64,000 nt of DNA from Brumicola pallidula DSM 14239 = ACAM 615 (lineage in GTDB: Bacteria; Pseudomonadota; Gammaproteobacteria; Enterobacterales; Alteromonadaceae), in contig NZ_AUAV01000023.1 of assembly GCF_000428905.1 (NCBI RefSeq), positions 1-64,000 of the forward strand. Direction: 5' to 3'. Of the stretch, positions 18,561-26,675 are shown in pieces. The position numbers were made by a program, and so were the translations under genes. Within the stretch, counting starts at the first letter, position 1; every line of letters begins with the position of its first letter. A model generated the notes under the pieces. That model did no database searches, was not told the DNA's origin, and saw only the letters and a program-made list of their open reading frames with translations.

Positions 18561-18650
18561 ATAAAGGCTTTGCATAAAGGCTTTGCATAAAGGCTTTGCA
18601 TAAAGGCTTTGCATAAAGGCTTTGCATAAAGGCTTTGCATAAAGGCTTTG
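18561..18650 (+). repeat. 13-bp tandem repeat, 7 copies
   Basis: Six perfect copies of ATAAAGGCTTTGC start at 18561, 18574, 18587, 18600, 18613 and 18626; a seventh copy at 18639 lacks the last base. It lies between the receptor hairpin and the halogenase-like gene. The perfection of the copies suggests recent slippage expansion. Confidence 0.97.
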
Positions 18651-18769
18651 TTTTAAAACTAGAGCATGTGTATAAAGCTCAAAGCATATTTACTTCGCTC
18701 CACACAGCGTTTATCGTTGCCTAGGGGGAAAGCCTTTTGAAACTGCACATTTAACGGATTACGAAAGCT

Positions 18770-20308
18770 ATGTCTGACGCTATAAAAACGATTGCAATTG
18801 TAGGTGGTGGTACAGCCGGTTGGCTAAGTGCAGCTATCATTGCAGCTCATCATAAATCAAAGTCAGGCGACCGCAATGCGTCAGGGATTGAGATTAAATT
18901 AATTGAATCATCGGATATTCCCACCGTAGGTGTTGGCGAAGGTACTTGGCCAACCATGAAAAACACCTTGCGCGATATTGGTATTAAAGAAGCAGACCTA
19001 TTTGCAAATTGCCACGCTGTATTCAAACAGGGTGGTAAATTCGTAGATTGGGTACACGGCAATGGCGATTTTTATTATCATCCGTTTACTGTGCCCTTAG
19101 GCTATGGCCGAATTGATTTGGCGCCATATGTTTCCGATATCGAAAAGTACGCAGTCGAAGCAAACTTCCAACACCACGTTTGTGAAGCTGGGTTGGCACC
19201 TCGGACTATTTCAGAATCTGAATATAGCGGTCAGTGCAATTATGCATATCATATCGATGCGGGCGAATTTGCTGAACTATTAAAGCATCATTGTAAAAGC
19301 AAGCTAAATGTCACTCATATTGTCGATACAGTTAATCAAGTAACCTTAGCAAGTGACGGCAGTATTAGCTCTATCAGCCTGAATAAGCATGCAGATGTTG
19401 AAGCCGACCTATATGTCGATTGTACCGGTTTTGCTGCCTTGTTACTTGGTGGTAAATTGAACGTTCCATTTATTAAAATGGATGATGTGCTTTTCAATGA
19501 TTCAGCTCTTGCTATGCATGTACCATATGATAGCAAGGACAGTCCTATTGCATCTCATACCATTGCAACCGCTCAGAACGCAGGTTGGATTTGGGATATT
19601 GGCTTGACTCACCGCCGGGGTGTGGGTCATGTATATTCAAGTAAATATCTATCAGATGAAGAAGCCGAAGCTAATCTTCGTAAATATATTGGTGAAGCAA
19701 GTAAAGGCCTAACCGCGAGAAAAATATCCTTTGAATCCGGTCACAGAGAGCGTTTTTGGGAAAAGAACTGCGTGGCTGTTGGTATGGCGGCTGGCTTTGT
19801 TGAGCCTCTTGAAGCTACAGCTATTATGTTAGTTGAAATTTCAGCTCGCTATATTGCAGAAAATTTACCACCAACAAAAGCAATAATGCCCACGGTTGCA
19901 AAACGTTTTAACCAGCAAATGCGTTATCGTTGGTCACGCATCATTGATTTCTTAAAACTCCATTACATGCTTACTAAACGCCCAGAGCCCTATTGGCAGG
20001 CACATACTAACCCTAAAGACATACCAGAAAGTCTAAAAGAAGATCTTTCAATATGGGGCTACCGCGGTCCAACAAGCGGAGACTTCAAAAGTGCGATAGA
20101 ATTATTTCCGGCCGCCAGTTATCAGTATGTGATTTATGGCATGGGCTTTAAACCTGACTTCTCTCAGCAAGCGCATCTTTATCAAGAACAGCAGCAGGCT
20201 GACATGATCATTCAAAGAAATCAGAAAATAACTGAACAAATGCTACAAACACTTCCCTTGCATAGAGAATATATTGAGAAGTGGCTTGCAAACACACAAA
20301 TGAAGTAG
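18770..20308 (+). CDS. Flavin-dependent tryptophan-halogenase-family protein (TonB-receptor associated)
   Basis: 512 aa, PF04820 type. The FAD-binding GGGTAGW is at 12-18, followed by IPTVGVGEGTWPTM. A lysine-containing FKQGGKFVDW (Lys86, Lys90) lies where flavin-dependent halogenases hold the catalytic Lys. The halogenase signature WxWxIP reads WIWDIG (273-278), with Gly for Pro. The later VEPLEATAIMLVE block is standard. It is cytosolic by sequence. Genes of this group sit beside sugar-type TonB receptors and SapC proteins in many marine and xanthomonad genomes; one related enzyme (BrvH) brominates indole in vitro. The role in sugar uptake is unknown. Confidence 0.88.
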   Translation: MSDAIKTIAIVGGGTAGWLSAAIIAAHHKSKSGDRNASGIEIKLIESSDIPTVGVGEGTWPTMKNTLRDIGIKEADLFANCHAVFKQGGKFVDWVHGNGDFYYHPFTVPLGYGRIDLAPYVSDIEKYAVEANFQHHVCEAGLAPRTISESEYSGQCNYAYHIDAGEFAELLKHHCKSKLNVTHIVDTVNQVTLASDGSISSISLNKHADVEADLYVDCTGFAALLLGGKLNVPFIKMDDVLFNDSALAMHVPYDSKDSPIASHTIATAQNAGWIWDIGLTHRRGVGHVYSSKYLSDEEAEANLRKYIGEASKGLTARKISFESGHRERFWEKNCVAVGMAAGFVEPLEATAIMLVEISARYIAENLPPTKAIMPTVAKRFNQQMRYRWSRIIDFLKLHYMLTKRPEPYWQAHTNPKDIPESLKEDLSIWGYRGPTSGDFKSAIELFPAASYQYVIYGMGFKPDFSQQAHLYQEQQQADMIIQRNQKITEQMLQTLPLHREYIEKWLANTQMK

Positions 20309-20315
20309 TGAAAAT

Positions 20316-21086
20316 ATGAAAAAATTGACCTTAGTAGAATTAAGTAATAAAGCACATAAAGATTTTAAAATAAAAAATAATGCAGTTATTGATCATATTG
20401 CAAAACAACATTTAATGAATTTACGCGCGACCGAATTAGGCCAAGCAGCGACCTGCTATCCTGTATTTGCAACCAAGAATACGCACAATGGATTTTGGAC
20501 CTTTTCGGCAATGACAAGTTTTACACCTAATGAAAATTTATTTGTAAAAAATGACAAATTTGATGTTATTTATCGTCCAACAAGTATTCAAACATTTCCG
20601 TTTTATCTTATGCAAGCACCTTCTGAAGGAAATACCTACACCATAGGTATTTTAGAGGACCAAGGTGATTTTTCAAAAACCACTGGCGAGCCATTGTTTG
20701 ATGAAAAGAGTAGTCCTACTGAAGGAACCAAAAGGCGTGCTCAACTTTTAGATGCCGATGTTCAAAAAGACATACAAACAGCTCAGTTTAGTAAAGCATT
20801 AGACGACCTTGGTTTATTCAAACCACTGGACATGAATGTTCAGTTAGCTGATGGCAATTCTAAAAAAATTAGAGGCTTACACACGATAGATGAAGATCGC
20901 TTTCAAATCCTTAGCATTGAAGAACTAGATTCACTGCGCCAGCAAGGTTATTTGATGCCGATCCTTGCAATGTTGATATCACTTTTACAAGTAAACAAAC
21001 TAATCACCCTTAATAATCAAGATGTTGAAAGAGCACCGATTGTTGAAGTGAAGATGGAAGTAGCAAAGGATGCTGTTATTTCTTAA
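20316..21086 (+). CDS. SapC-family protein
   Basis: 256 aa, starting 7 bp after the halogenase-like stop codon. It matches the PF07277 group by the blocks ELGQAATCYPVFATKN, FPFYLMQAPSEG, the acidic middle segment, and the C-terminal LMPILAMLISLLQVNKLI. There is no signal peptide and no clear transmembrane helix apart from that hydrophobic C-terminal stretch. The name comes from an S-layer-linked Campylobacter gene and says little about function here. Its tight link to halogenase-like genes and TonB receptors suggests a shared, uncharacterised task. Confidence 0.83.
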   Translation: MKKLTLVELSNKAHKDFKIKNNAVIDHIAKQHLMNLRATELGQAATCYPVFATKNTHNGFWTFSAMTSFTPNENLFVKNDKFDVIYRPTSIQTFPFYLMQAPSEGNTYTIGILEDQGDFSKTTGEPLFDEKSSPTEGTKRRAQLLDADVQKDIQTAQFSKALDDLGLFKPLDMNVQLADGNSKKIRGLHTIDEDRFQILSIEELDSLRQQGYLMPILAMLISLLQVNKLITLNNQDVERAPIVEVKMEVAKDAVIS

Positions 21087-21260
21087 CTAAGCGGTCTTAT
21101 TAAGCTATTCACTTAAAGACAGTTATTTTTTAGCAACGCTCAATGTTCTGCTTAATCGTTGTTCCCTGGTGCAAGCAGCTATTAATTTAACGAAGTAAAA
21201 TAGAAGACTAAAAACAATAAAGACTCGCCATTTTATTTAATGAGCGACTAAGGAATAAGT

Positions 21261-22724
21261 ATGTCAGACAATCTAATTCAAATTTCGGTGTTTTTGGGCG
21301 TGACTATCCTGATCGCATTTTTAACTTATATGCACTGCCGAGGTAGGGGGCATAGCTCAACTAACCAAACAAAGGAATATTTTTTGGCGGGAGGTGGACT
21401 TGCTTGGTATTTTGTTGCTGGCTCAATCACGTTAACTAACCTAAGTACCGACCAATTAGTTGGCATGAACGGAAACCAAATGGCCCTGTTGGCTCTCTGG
21501 GAATTTTCAGCGGTAATAGGATTAATTGTTTTAGCAAAAGTATTCCTACCTGTTTATTATCGATATAAATGCACAACGACAACCGAACTTCTTGAGCGCA
21601 GGTACAACGATAAAAATATTCGTGCTGTTATCAGTGTCTTATTTTTTGCCGGTAGCGCATTAATTTTTTGTCCAGCCGTCATTTACAGTGGCTCGCTATT
21701 TATGATCAACATGTTCGACTTGAATGTGAATATTATGTATGTTGCGCTTGCCTTTGCAGCTATAGGCGCAATGTATGCCATATTCGGTGGACTACGAGCA
21801 GTTGCTGTATCTGATACTTATTCTGGCGTGTTGCTATTAGTGATGGCTCTTGTGGTAGTATTTGTTGCCTTGGAAGCAATAAACTATGACTTCTCCGGTA
21901 TTCCTCCGGAACGCTTAACGCTAATTGGCGATAACGAGTCACCGATCCCTTGGCATACATTATTAACAGGTATGATATTCATCCAGATGTTTTACTGGGG
22001 TACAAACCAAGTTATTACGCAACGCGCAATGGCGGCTCCTAGCTTAAAAGAGGCACAAAAAGGCGTTTTTGCAGCGGCGGCTATACGTTTATTGATTGTC
22101 CCAACTATTATCGTTGTGCCTGGTATTATCGCTTTTAAACTATACGGCGACATTGGTGATGCTGCCTACGGAACTATTGTAGGTAATTTATTGGACCCAT
22201 CATTGTCTGGTATTTTTGCAGCCGCTATGGCTGCAGCGGTATTAACTACGTACAACAGTAATTTGAATTCAGCGACGGCACTGTATGTGTGTGACATTCA
22301 TCAAGCGTATATTAATGACAAGCCTAACGTGCCTAAATTGAGTGGATTTGTTACCGCTATTTTAACTATTATTTCACTAGCTCTAGTGCCGGTGTACGCC
22401 AGTGCAGATAGTATTATTAATTTAATTCAGCAGTTATATGGCTTGCTGAGTATGCCAATCCTTTCGGTATTTGCAGTGGGTCTATTATTCAAAAACGTAC
22501 ACGCTAACGCGGCGATAACATCTGTCGTATTTGGTATTTTATTATACGCTTCTTTGTCCTTTGAATTCTCACCAATACATGCACCTTTTGGTCTGCACTA
22601 CATTCACTTAATGTTTATTACTCTGGTTTCTTGCATTAGTGTTGCATTGATAGTGAACAAAGTTGTGTTTGGACAAAACCCAATACTTTCTTGGGCGAAT
22701 ACAGCAGAGATGACTGAAGCTTAG
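21261..22724 (+). CDS. Sodium/sugar symporter of the SSS family, galactose/glucose-type
   Basis: 487 aa with about 13-14 transmembrane segments. It has the SSS blocks KEYFLAGGGLAWYFVAGS, ITLTNLSTDQLVGMNG (sodium-site region), TTTTELLERRY, and QVITQRAMAAPSLKEAQKG, as in the Vibrio galactose symporter SglT. The location among galactose genes supports galactose (or a galactoside) as substrate. The 174-bp gap from the SapC gene may contain its own promoter. A good terminator follows. Confidence 0.9.
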   Translation: MSDNLIQISVFLGVTILIAFLTYMHCRGRGHSSTNQTKEYFLAGGGLAWYFVAGSITLTNLSTDQLVGMNGNQMALLALWEFSAVIGLIVLAKVFLPVYYRYKCTTTTELLERRYNDKNIRAVISVLFFAGSALIFCPAVIYSGSLFMINMFDLNVNIMYVALAFAAIGAMYAIFGGLRAVAVSDTYSGVLLLVMALVVVFVALEAINYDFSGIPPERLTLIGDNESPIPWHTLLTGMIFIQMFYWGTNQVITQRAMAAPSLKEAQKGVFAAAAIRLLIVPTIIVVPGIIAFKLYGDIGDAAYGTIVGNLLDPSLSGIFAAAMAAAVLTTYNSNLNSATALYVCDIHQAYINDKPNVPKLSGFVTAILTIISLALVPVYASADSIINLIQQLYGLLSMPILSVFAVGLLFKNVHANAAITSVVFGILLYASLSFEFSPIHAPFGLHYIHLMFITLVSCISVALIVNKVVFGQNPILSWANTAEMTEA

Positions 22725-22748
22725 CAAATAACGCCTGTCCTTATATTG

Positions 22749-22780
22749 AGCCGATGCGTTGCAAAACCATCGGCTTTCTT
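22749..22780 (+). terminator. Rho-independent terminator of the symporter gene
   Basis: Stem AGCCGATG / CATCGGCT (8 bp) with an 11-nt loop, followed by TTCTT. It lies 25 bp past the stop codon. Confidence 0.85.
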
Positions 22781-22878
22781 ATGTCTCATTAAATAACGAA
22801 ATTATTAAGATATAAGCTTGTAATTCTTAAGTTACAATTGATGCCATCTCAGAGAAACATGACAGGTATAAGTATGAA

Positions 22879-23415
22879 TTGAGAAGTGATAGACGTTATA
22901 ACAGATATGTTGGTTACTTTAGGGTAATTGTCACGCTTGTTTATTTATTCCATGTTGGTACAGTTAAGGAAAATGGACTGCGCTGGACGATACCTTTTTT
23001 CGTTAGAAGAACTATCTCATTGCGTATAAGAAACTTCGAAAGTGCTAAAATTAAGGTTAATGATAATCAAGGTAATCCGATTGAGATTGCAACTATCGTT
23101 GTTTGGTCTGTATCAGATACTGCCGAAGCAGTGTTTGAAGTTGATGACTATGAAAGCTATGTCACGATCCAAAGCGAGTCTGCATTAAGAATTATGGCCA
23201 GCAGTTTCCCTTATGATCCTAGCGATGATGCTGAAGCTGAAGTTGCGCTGAGAAGTCACCCTGTTGAAATTGGTGAGCGCTTAAAACATGAAGTTCAAGA
23301 ACGACTCGGCAAAGCGGGCATAACGGTTCAGGAAGCGCGAATAAGTCATCTTGCTTATGCACCTGAACAAGAAGCACCTGAACAAGAAGCACCTAAACAG
23401 GAAGCACCTAAATGA
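22879..23415 (+). pseudogene. Truncated SPFH/band-7 protein with a repetitive tail
   Basis: The central part is a clear SPFH domain: SLRIRNFESAKIKVNDNQGNP, IATIVVWSVSDTAEAVFEVDDYESYV, LRSHPVEIGERLKHEVQERLGKAG, and ARISHLAYAPE. Intact members begin with a transmembrane segment and continue after LAYAPEIAAAMLQRQQA with a long coiled region. Here the start is a poor TTG preceded by a short frame that stops, and after LAYAPE the protein turns into four EQEAP-type pentapeptides and ends. Both termini are therefore lost, and membrane anchoring and oligomerisation parts are missing. It may still be transcribed. Confidence 0.82.
23359..23412 (+). repeat. 15-bp tandem repeat at the 3' end of the SPFH remnant
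   Basis: Units GCACCTGAACAAGAA at 23359 and 23374, a variant at 23389 (two changes) and a partial at 23404. In frame they encode APEQE, APEQE, APKQE, APK. The period is a multiple of three, so the frame stays open. Confidence 0.93.
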
Positions 23416-23607
23416 CAGCTCTATCTAATAAAGTAGCGTCACTGAAGATAACTAATTTGTAAGTAAAGCTGACTGATTTAAATCAATAAATGCTGTAAGC
23501 CGCAACTAAAACATGATTAGCGGTTTAATTTTGTCTACTTATTGGCCACTGAATTGAGCCATGATTCAGATCAAAGTTGTATTTAACCCGAGGGTGTAGA
23601 CTGGCTG

Positions 23608-23640
23608 AAAAGAGCCAATTATGCATATACTGGCTCTTTT
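23608..23640 (+). terminator. Strong hairpin terminator ahead of the small membrane protein
   Basis: Perfect 10-bp stem AAAAGAGCCA / TGGCTCTTTT with a 13-nt loop and a T-run. It can end transcripts from the SPFH remnant (190 bp upstream), or act as an attenuator for the next gene, whose start is only 32 bp away. Confidence 0.85.
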
Positions 23641-23671
23641 ATTCATTTACTGCTCAATATGGGAGTCGGCT

Positions 23672-23899
23672 ATGAGTGATAAAAAGATTATTTTAATCCT
23701 CAAGATTGCGATGGCGTTTGGCGTTTGCTTAATCCTACTAGGCGTTTACTTTCATTTGTTCAATCAAACAATTGAAGAAATGGGCGTAAATGGCATCATC
23801 ATCAGTGCAGCCTGCGTTGCAATCGGCATGGCATTATCTTTACCAACAAAAATGTTTCTTACCTTTGTTCTCATGAAAAGAGAAATCGAGCAGGACTAA
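23672..23899 (+). CDS. Small membrane protein, unknown function
   Basis: 75 aa. Start chosen at ATG 23672 because GGGAG lies 7 bases upstream; an earlier ATG at 23621 lies inside the loop of the terminator hairpin. Two hydrophobic segments are visible, about residues 7-25 (ILKIAMAFGVCLILLGVYF) and 38-60 (IIISAACVAIGMALSLPTKM), separated by an acidic loop. The C-terminus is charged (MKREIEQD). I recognise no family. It lies between two gene remnants and may be the only functional gene in 22.8-24.4 kb. Confidence 0.65.
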   Translation: MSDKKIILILKIAMAFGVCLILLGVYFHLFNQTIEEMGVNGIIISAACVAIGMALSLPTKMFLTFVLMKREIEQD

Positions 23900-24052
23900 G
23901 AGGTATTCTAAACACTTATAAGCCACGATACAGTGGTCACGACCTATTCAGAACTGATGAACACAAAAGAATAATTATGATTAAGTGTGTGTTGTATAGC
24001 TAAGGCATATTGTTCATGCTTTTTGCACATCTACAGTCGGCTCAGTTCTTAT

Positions 24053-24315
24053 ATGAAGATTCGCCAAGGAGCGACCACTATTCTGGGTGGTAACTGTGGT
24101 GAAAGTCCACGTGATGTTGCACACTTTCTTACTACACTGGATAACAATGGTGCAGCACTCAATGTTGGATTATTGGGGACCCTGATGAGGTCCAAGATAA
24201 TTCCACCTATGCCGCCCCCCATCAATACCCCACAGGTATTGATTTTGTTATCGTAAATGGTATCCCCGTTATTGTAGAAGTTAAAATGACTGGTGCTTTA
24301 CCTGTAGAGGACTAA
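24053..24315 (+). pseudogene. D-aminoacylase (N-acyl-D-amino-acid deacylase) remnant with large internal deletion
   Basis: The first half reads IRQGATTILGGNCGESPRDV and LDNNGAALNVG, which is the N-terminal metal-binding region of D-aminoacylase-type amidohydrolases. From about 24190 another frame reads STYAAPHQYPTGIDFVIVNG and VEVKMTGALPVED, which is the very C-terminus of the same family. Several hundred intervening codons are missing and the frame is shifted at the join, so the gene is dead. It preserves both ends of one ancestral gene in 263 bp. Confidence 0.8.
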
Positions 24316-24389
24316 AAAATTAAAACCTGAATACGGATGCGCCATCTACAAAAAATATAATGATTGTAGGAATACATCACTTCATAATA

Positions 24390-24405
24390 AACGTATTTAT
24401 ATGAT
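24390..24405. promoter_or_regulatory. Candidate operator upstream of alpha-galactosidase
   Basis: AACGTATTTATATGAT matches 14 of 16 bases of the perfect palindrome at 15386 and sits 93 bp upstream of the GH36 start codon. The match links the two promoters to one regulator. Confidence 0.65.
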
Positions 24406-24497
24406 ATATTTAAAGTTAACTTAGTTTGTTGCTTAACTCAGTTTCAATTTAGTCAATCAACACGCTAACATCAAACGTATCACGAGGATTATTCGAC

Positions 24498-26630
24498 ATG
24501 ACTGCTTTATCAGACTTTGTTCAATTAGATAGTCGCCAAGCAAGTCTGGTGATTGATTGCACATCAAACACGCCAGCTATCGCCTATTTTGGCAAACGTT
24601 TAAATGAACAAACCTCTTTTGACATGCTAAAGCTGTTGTTAACACGCCAAGAGGCAAAATGCGCCGTAATTGTTGAAGCGCCTATTTCACTGACACCATC
24701 AATGGGGGAAGGTTTCACGGGCGGTCCTGGTATTGAGCTAAACAATGACAGCAACGCTTGGTCAATAGGCGCCAAGCTGCAAAAAATTGAGCAGCTTAAT
24801 AGTCAAGAAGTGCGATTTGAATCTTTTGATGAAGCACGCAAACTAACACTCAGTCACTTTATTAAACTCGACGAAGTCAGCAATGTAATAAGCGCATCAA
24901 CGACATTAATTAACCACAGTAAAACACCGATTGGGGTTAATTATTGCGCAGCACCAACAATTCCTATGCCCGATCATATAACCAAGTTAATGTCCTTCGA
25001 GGGACGTTGGTCAAATGAATTTCATCGCAACACTATCGATTTATTTTTGGGTTCTGTGCTGCGTGAGAATCGTAAAGGCAAAACCTCACACGATAGCTTC
25101 CCGGGTGCTATATTGCATGAGCAATATACGAACGAGAGCCAAGGTGAATGTTATGGTTTCCATTTAGGTTGGAGCGGTAATCACCGAACGCGAATTGAGT
25201 TATTGCCAGAGCAACGCACCTATATTCAAATGGGTGAGTTGTTAATGCCCTCAGAACTTACCTTGCAGAAAGGTCAAGCTTATACTTCACCAACGCTCTA
25301 CTGCACATACTCACAAACAGGCTTTAGCTCACTTTCGAACAACTTCCATCAGTTTGTACGTACTCAAATTCTCACTACAAAACAGCAAGCAAAGCCCAGA
25401 CCTGTGCATTACAACACGTGGGAAGGTATTTATTTTGAGCACAATGTAGATACCTTAAAATCCTTAGCCGATCGCGTTGCCAGCTTAGGGGTTGAACGTT
25501 TTGTATTAGACGACGGCTGGTTTAAAGGACGTCGCGGTGACTATGCGGGTTTAGGTGACTGGACCGTGGATTATGCTATTTATCCCGATGGTCTGTCTCC
25601 GATCATTGATCATGTTAATGGCTTAGGCATGGAGTTCGGTATTTGGTTCGAACCTGAAATGGTTAACCCCGACAGTGATTTATACCGCGCGCATCCAGAT
25701 TGGGTATTGCACACTGAGGGCAATGAACAACTACGTTTTAGAAATCAGCTGGTGCTGGATCTAACACGCCCACAGGTGGTGGATTATCTGTTTAAGTGTA
25801 TTGACGATATCCTAAGCGAATATTCAAGTATTCGTTATATAAAGTGGGACATGAATCGCGACATTAATCATGCCGGTAATGCTCACGGAAAACCAGCCGT
25901 CAGTAAACAAACTCATGCCTTATATAAACTCATCGATGACTTGCGCGAAGCCCATCCTGAGGTAGAGATTGAAAGTTGCTCATCCGGCGGTGCACGCGTT
26001 GATTATGGCATTTTAAGTCATACCGACCGCGTTTGGACCTCAGATTCAAATGACGCCATTGATCGTCTCGATATTCAACGTGGTTGCTCATACTTCTTTC
26101 CATCAGAAGTTATGGGAGCACACGTTGGACCCCGAGATTGTCACATTACCGGGCGTCGTGTGAGCATAGAAATGCGCGCAGGGGTTTCTTTCTTTGGTCA
26201 CTTAGGTTTAGAAATGGACCCTAGAGAATTGAGCGAACATGAAATGCAGACACTTAGTGATATTATTGCGCTGCACAAAAAACACCGCGCGCTAATTCAT
26301 TCAGGAAAACTCATTCGCTTAGATACGGATGGTAACTCGGTCGATTTTGGTATTGTGAGTAGCGACAAATCGCACGCTTTGTATGCTTATAACTGCGTTA
26401 CTGAGACTAAACGTACAGTCCCTAAAAAATATAGATTTAACGGTTTAGATGCCTCTAAAACCTATCAGTTTAATAAGATTTGGCCAACTAACCTTAAAGA
26501 GTATTCAACGTCTATTTTAGCAAAAATAGATGGCCAGAAAATAAGTGGGCAGGCTCTGATGCAACTGGGTATGCAGTTACCTATAGGCTTCCCGCAAACG
26601 ACGCTTATTTTTGAATTAAAGGCAGTTTAA
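24498..26630 (+). CDS. Alpha-galactosidase, GH36
   Basis: 710 aa, retaining mechanism, releasing alpha-linked galactose from melibiose/raffinose-type sugars or galactosides. An N-terminal beta-sandwich (to about 300) precedes the TIM barrel. Barrel motifs are HYNTWEGIYFEH, FVLDDGWF and WFEPEMVNPDSDL. The nucleophile is Asp451 (IKWDMNRD) and the acid/base is Asp516 (WTSDSNDAIDR). No signal peptide is present, so it works in the cytosol on imported sugar. GAGG at about 24483 is the probable ribosome binding site. The gene is convergent with the lactonase gene, 45 bp away. Confidence 0.95.
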   Translation: MTALSDFVQLDSRQASLVIDCTSNTPAIAYFGKRLNEQTSFDMLKLLLTRQEAKCAVIVEAPISLTPSMGEGFTGGPGIELNNDSNAWSIGAKLQKIEQLNSQEVRFESFDEARKLTLSHFIKLDEVSNVISASTTLINHSKTPIGVNYCAAPTIPMPDHITKLMSFEGRWSNEFHRNTIDLFLGSVLRENRKGKTSHDSFPGAILHEQYTNESQGECYGFHLGWSGNHRTRIELLPEQRTYIQMGELLMPSELTLQKGQAYTSPTLYCTYSQTGFSSLSNNFHQFVRTQILTTKQQAKPRPVHYNTWEGIYFEHNVDTLKSLADRVASLGVERFVLDDGWFKGRRGDYAGLGDWTVDYAIYPDGLSPIIDHVNGLGMEFGIWFEPEMVNPDSDLYRAHPDWVLHTEGNEQLRFRNQLVLDLTRPQVVDYLFKCIDDILSEYSSIRYIKWDMNRDINHAGNAHGKPAVSKQTHALYKLIDDLREAHPEVEIESCSSGGARVDYGILSHTDRVWTSDSNDAIDRLDIQRGCSYFFPSEVMGAHVGPRDCHITGRRVSIEMRAGVSFFGHLGLEMDPRELSEHEMQTLSDIIALHKKHRALIHSGKLIRLDTDGNSVDFGIVSSDKSHALYAYNCVTETKRTVPKKYRFNGLDASKTYQFNKIWPTNLKEYSTSILAKIDGQKISGQALMQLGMQLPIGFPQTTLIFELKAV

Positions 26631-26675
26631 TCATTCGGCTATTGAAGATCGTCGGCGTGACATTTGACCGCCGCC

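Noticed and set aside
23987-24256. 89-codon hypothetical protein
   Set aside because: It is a chance frame through the first half of the D-aminoacylase remnant.
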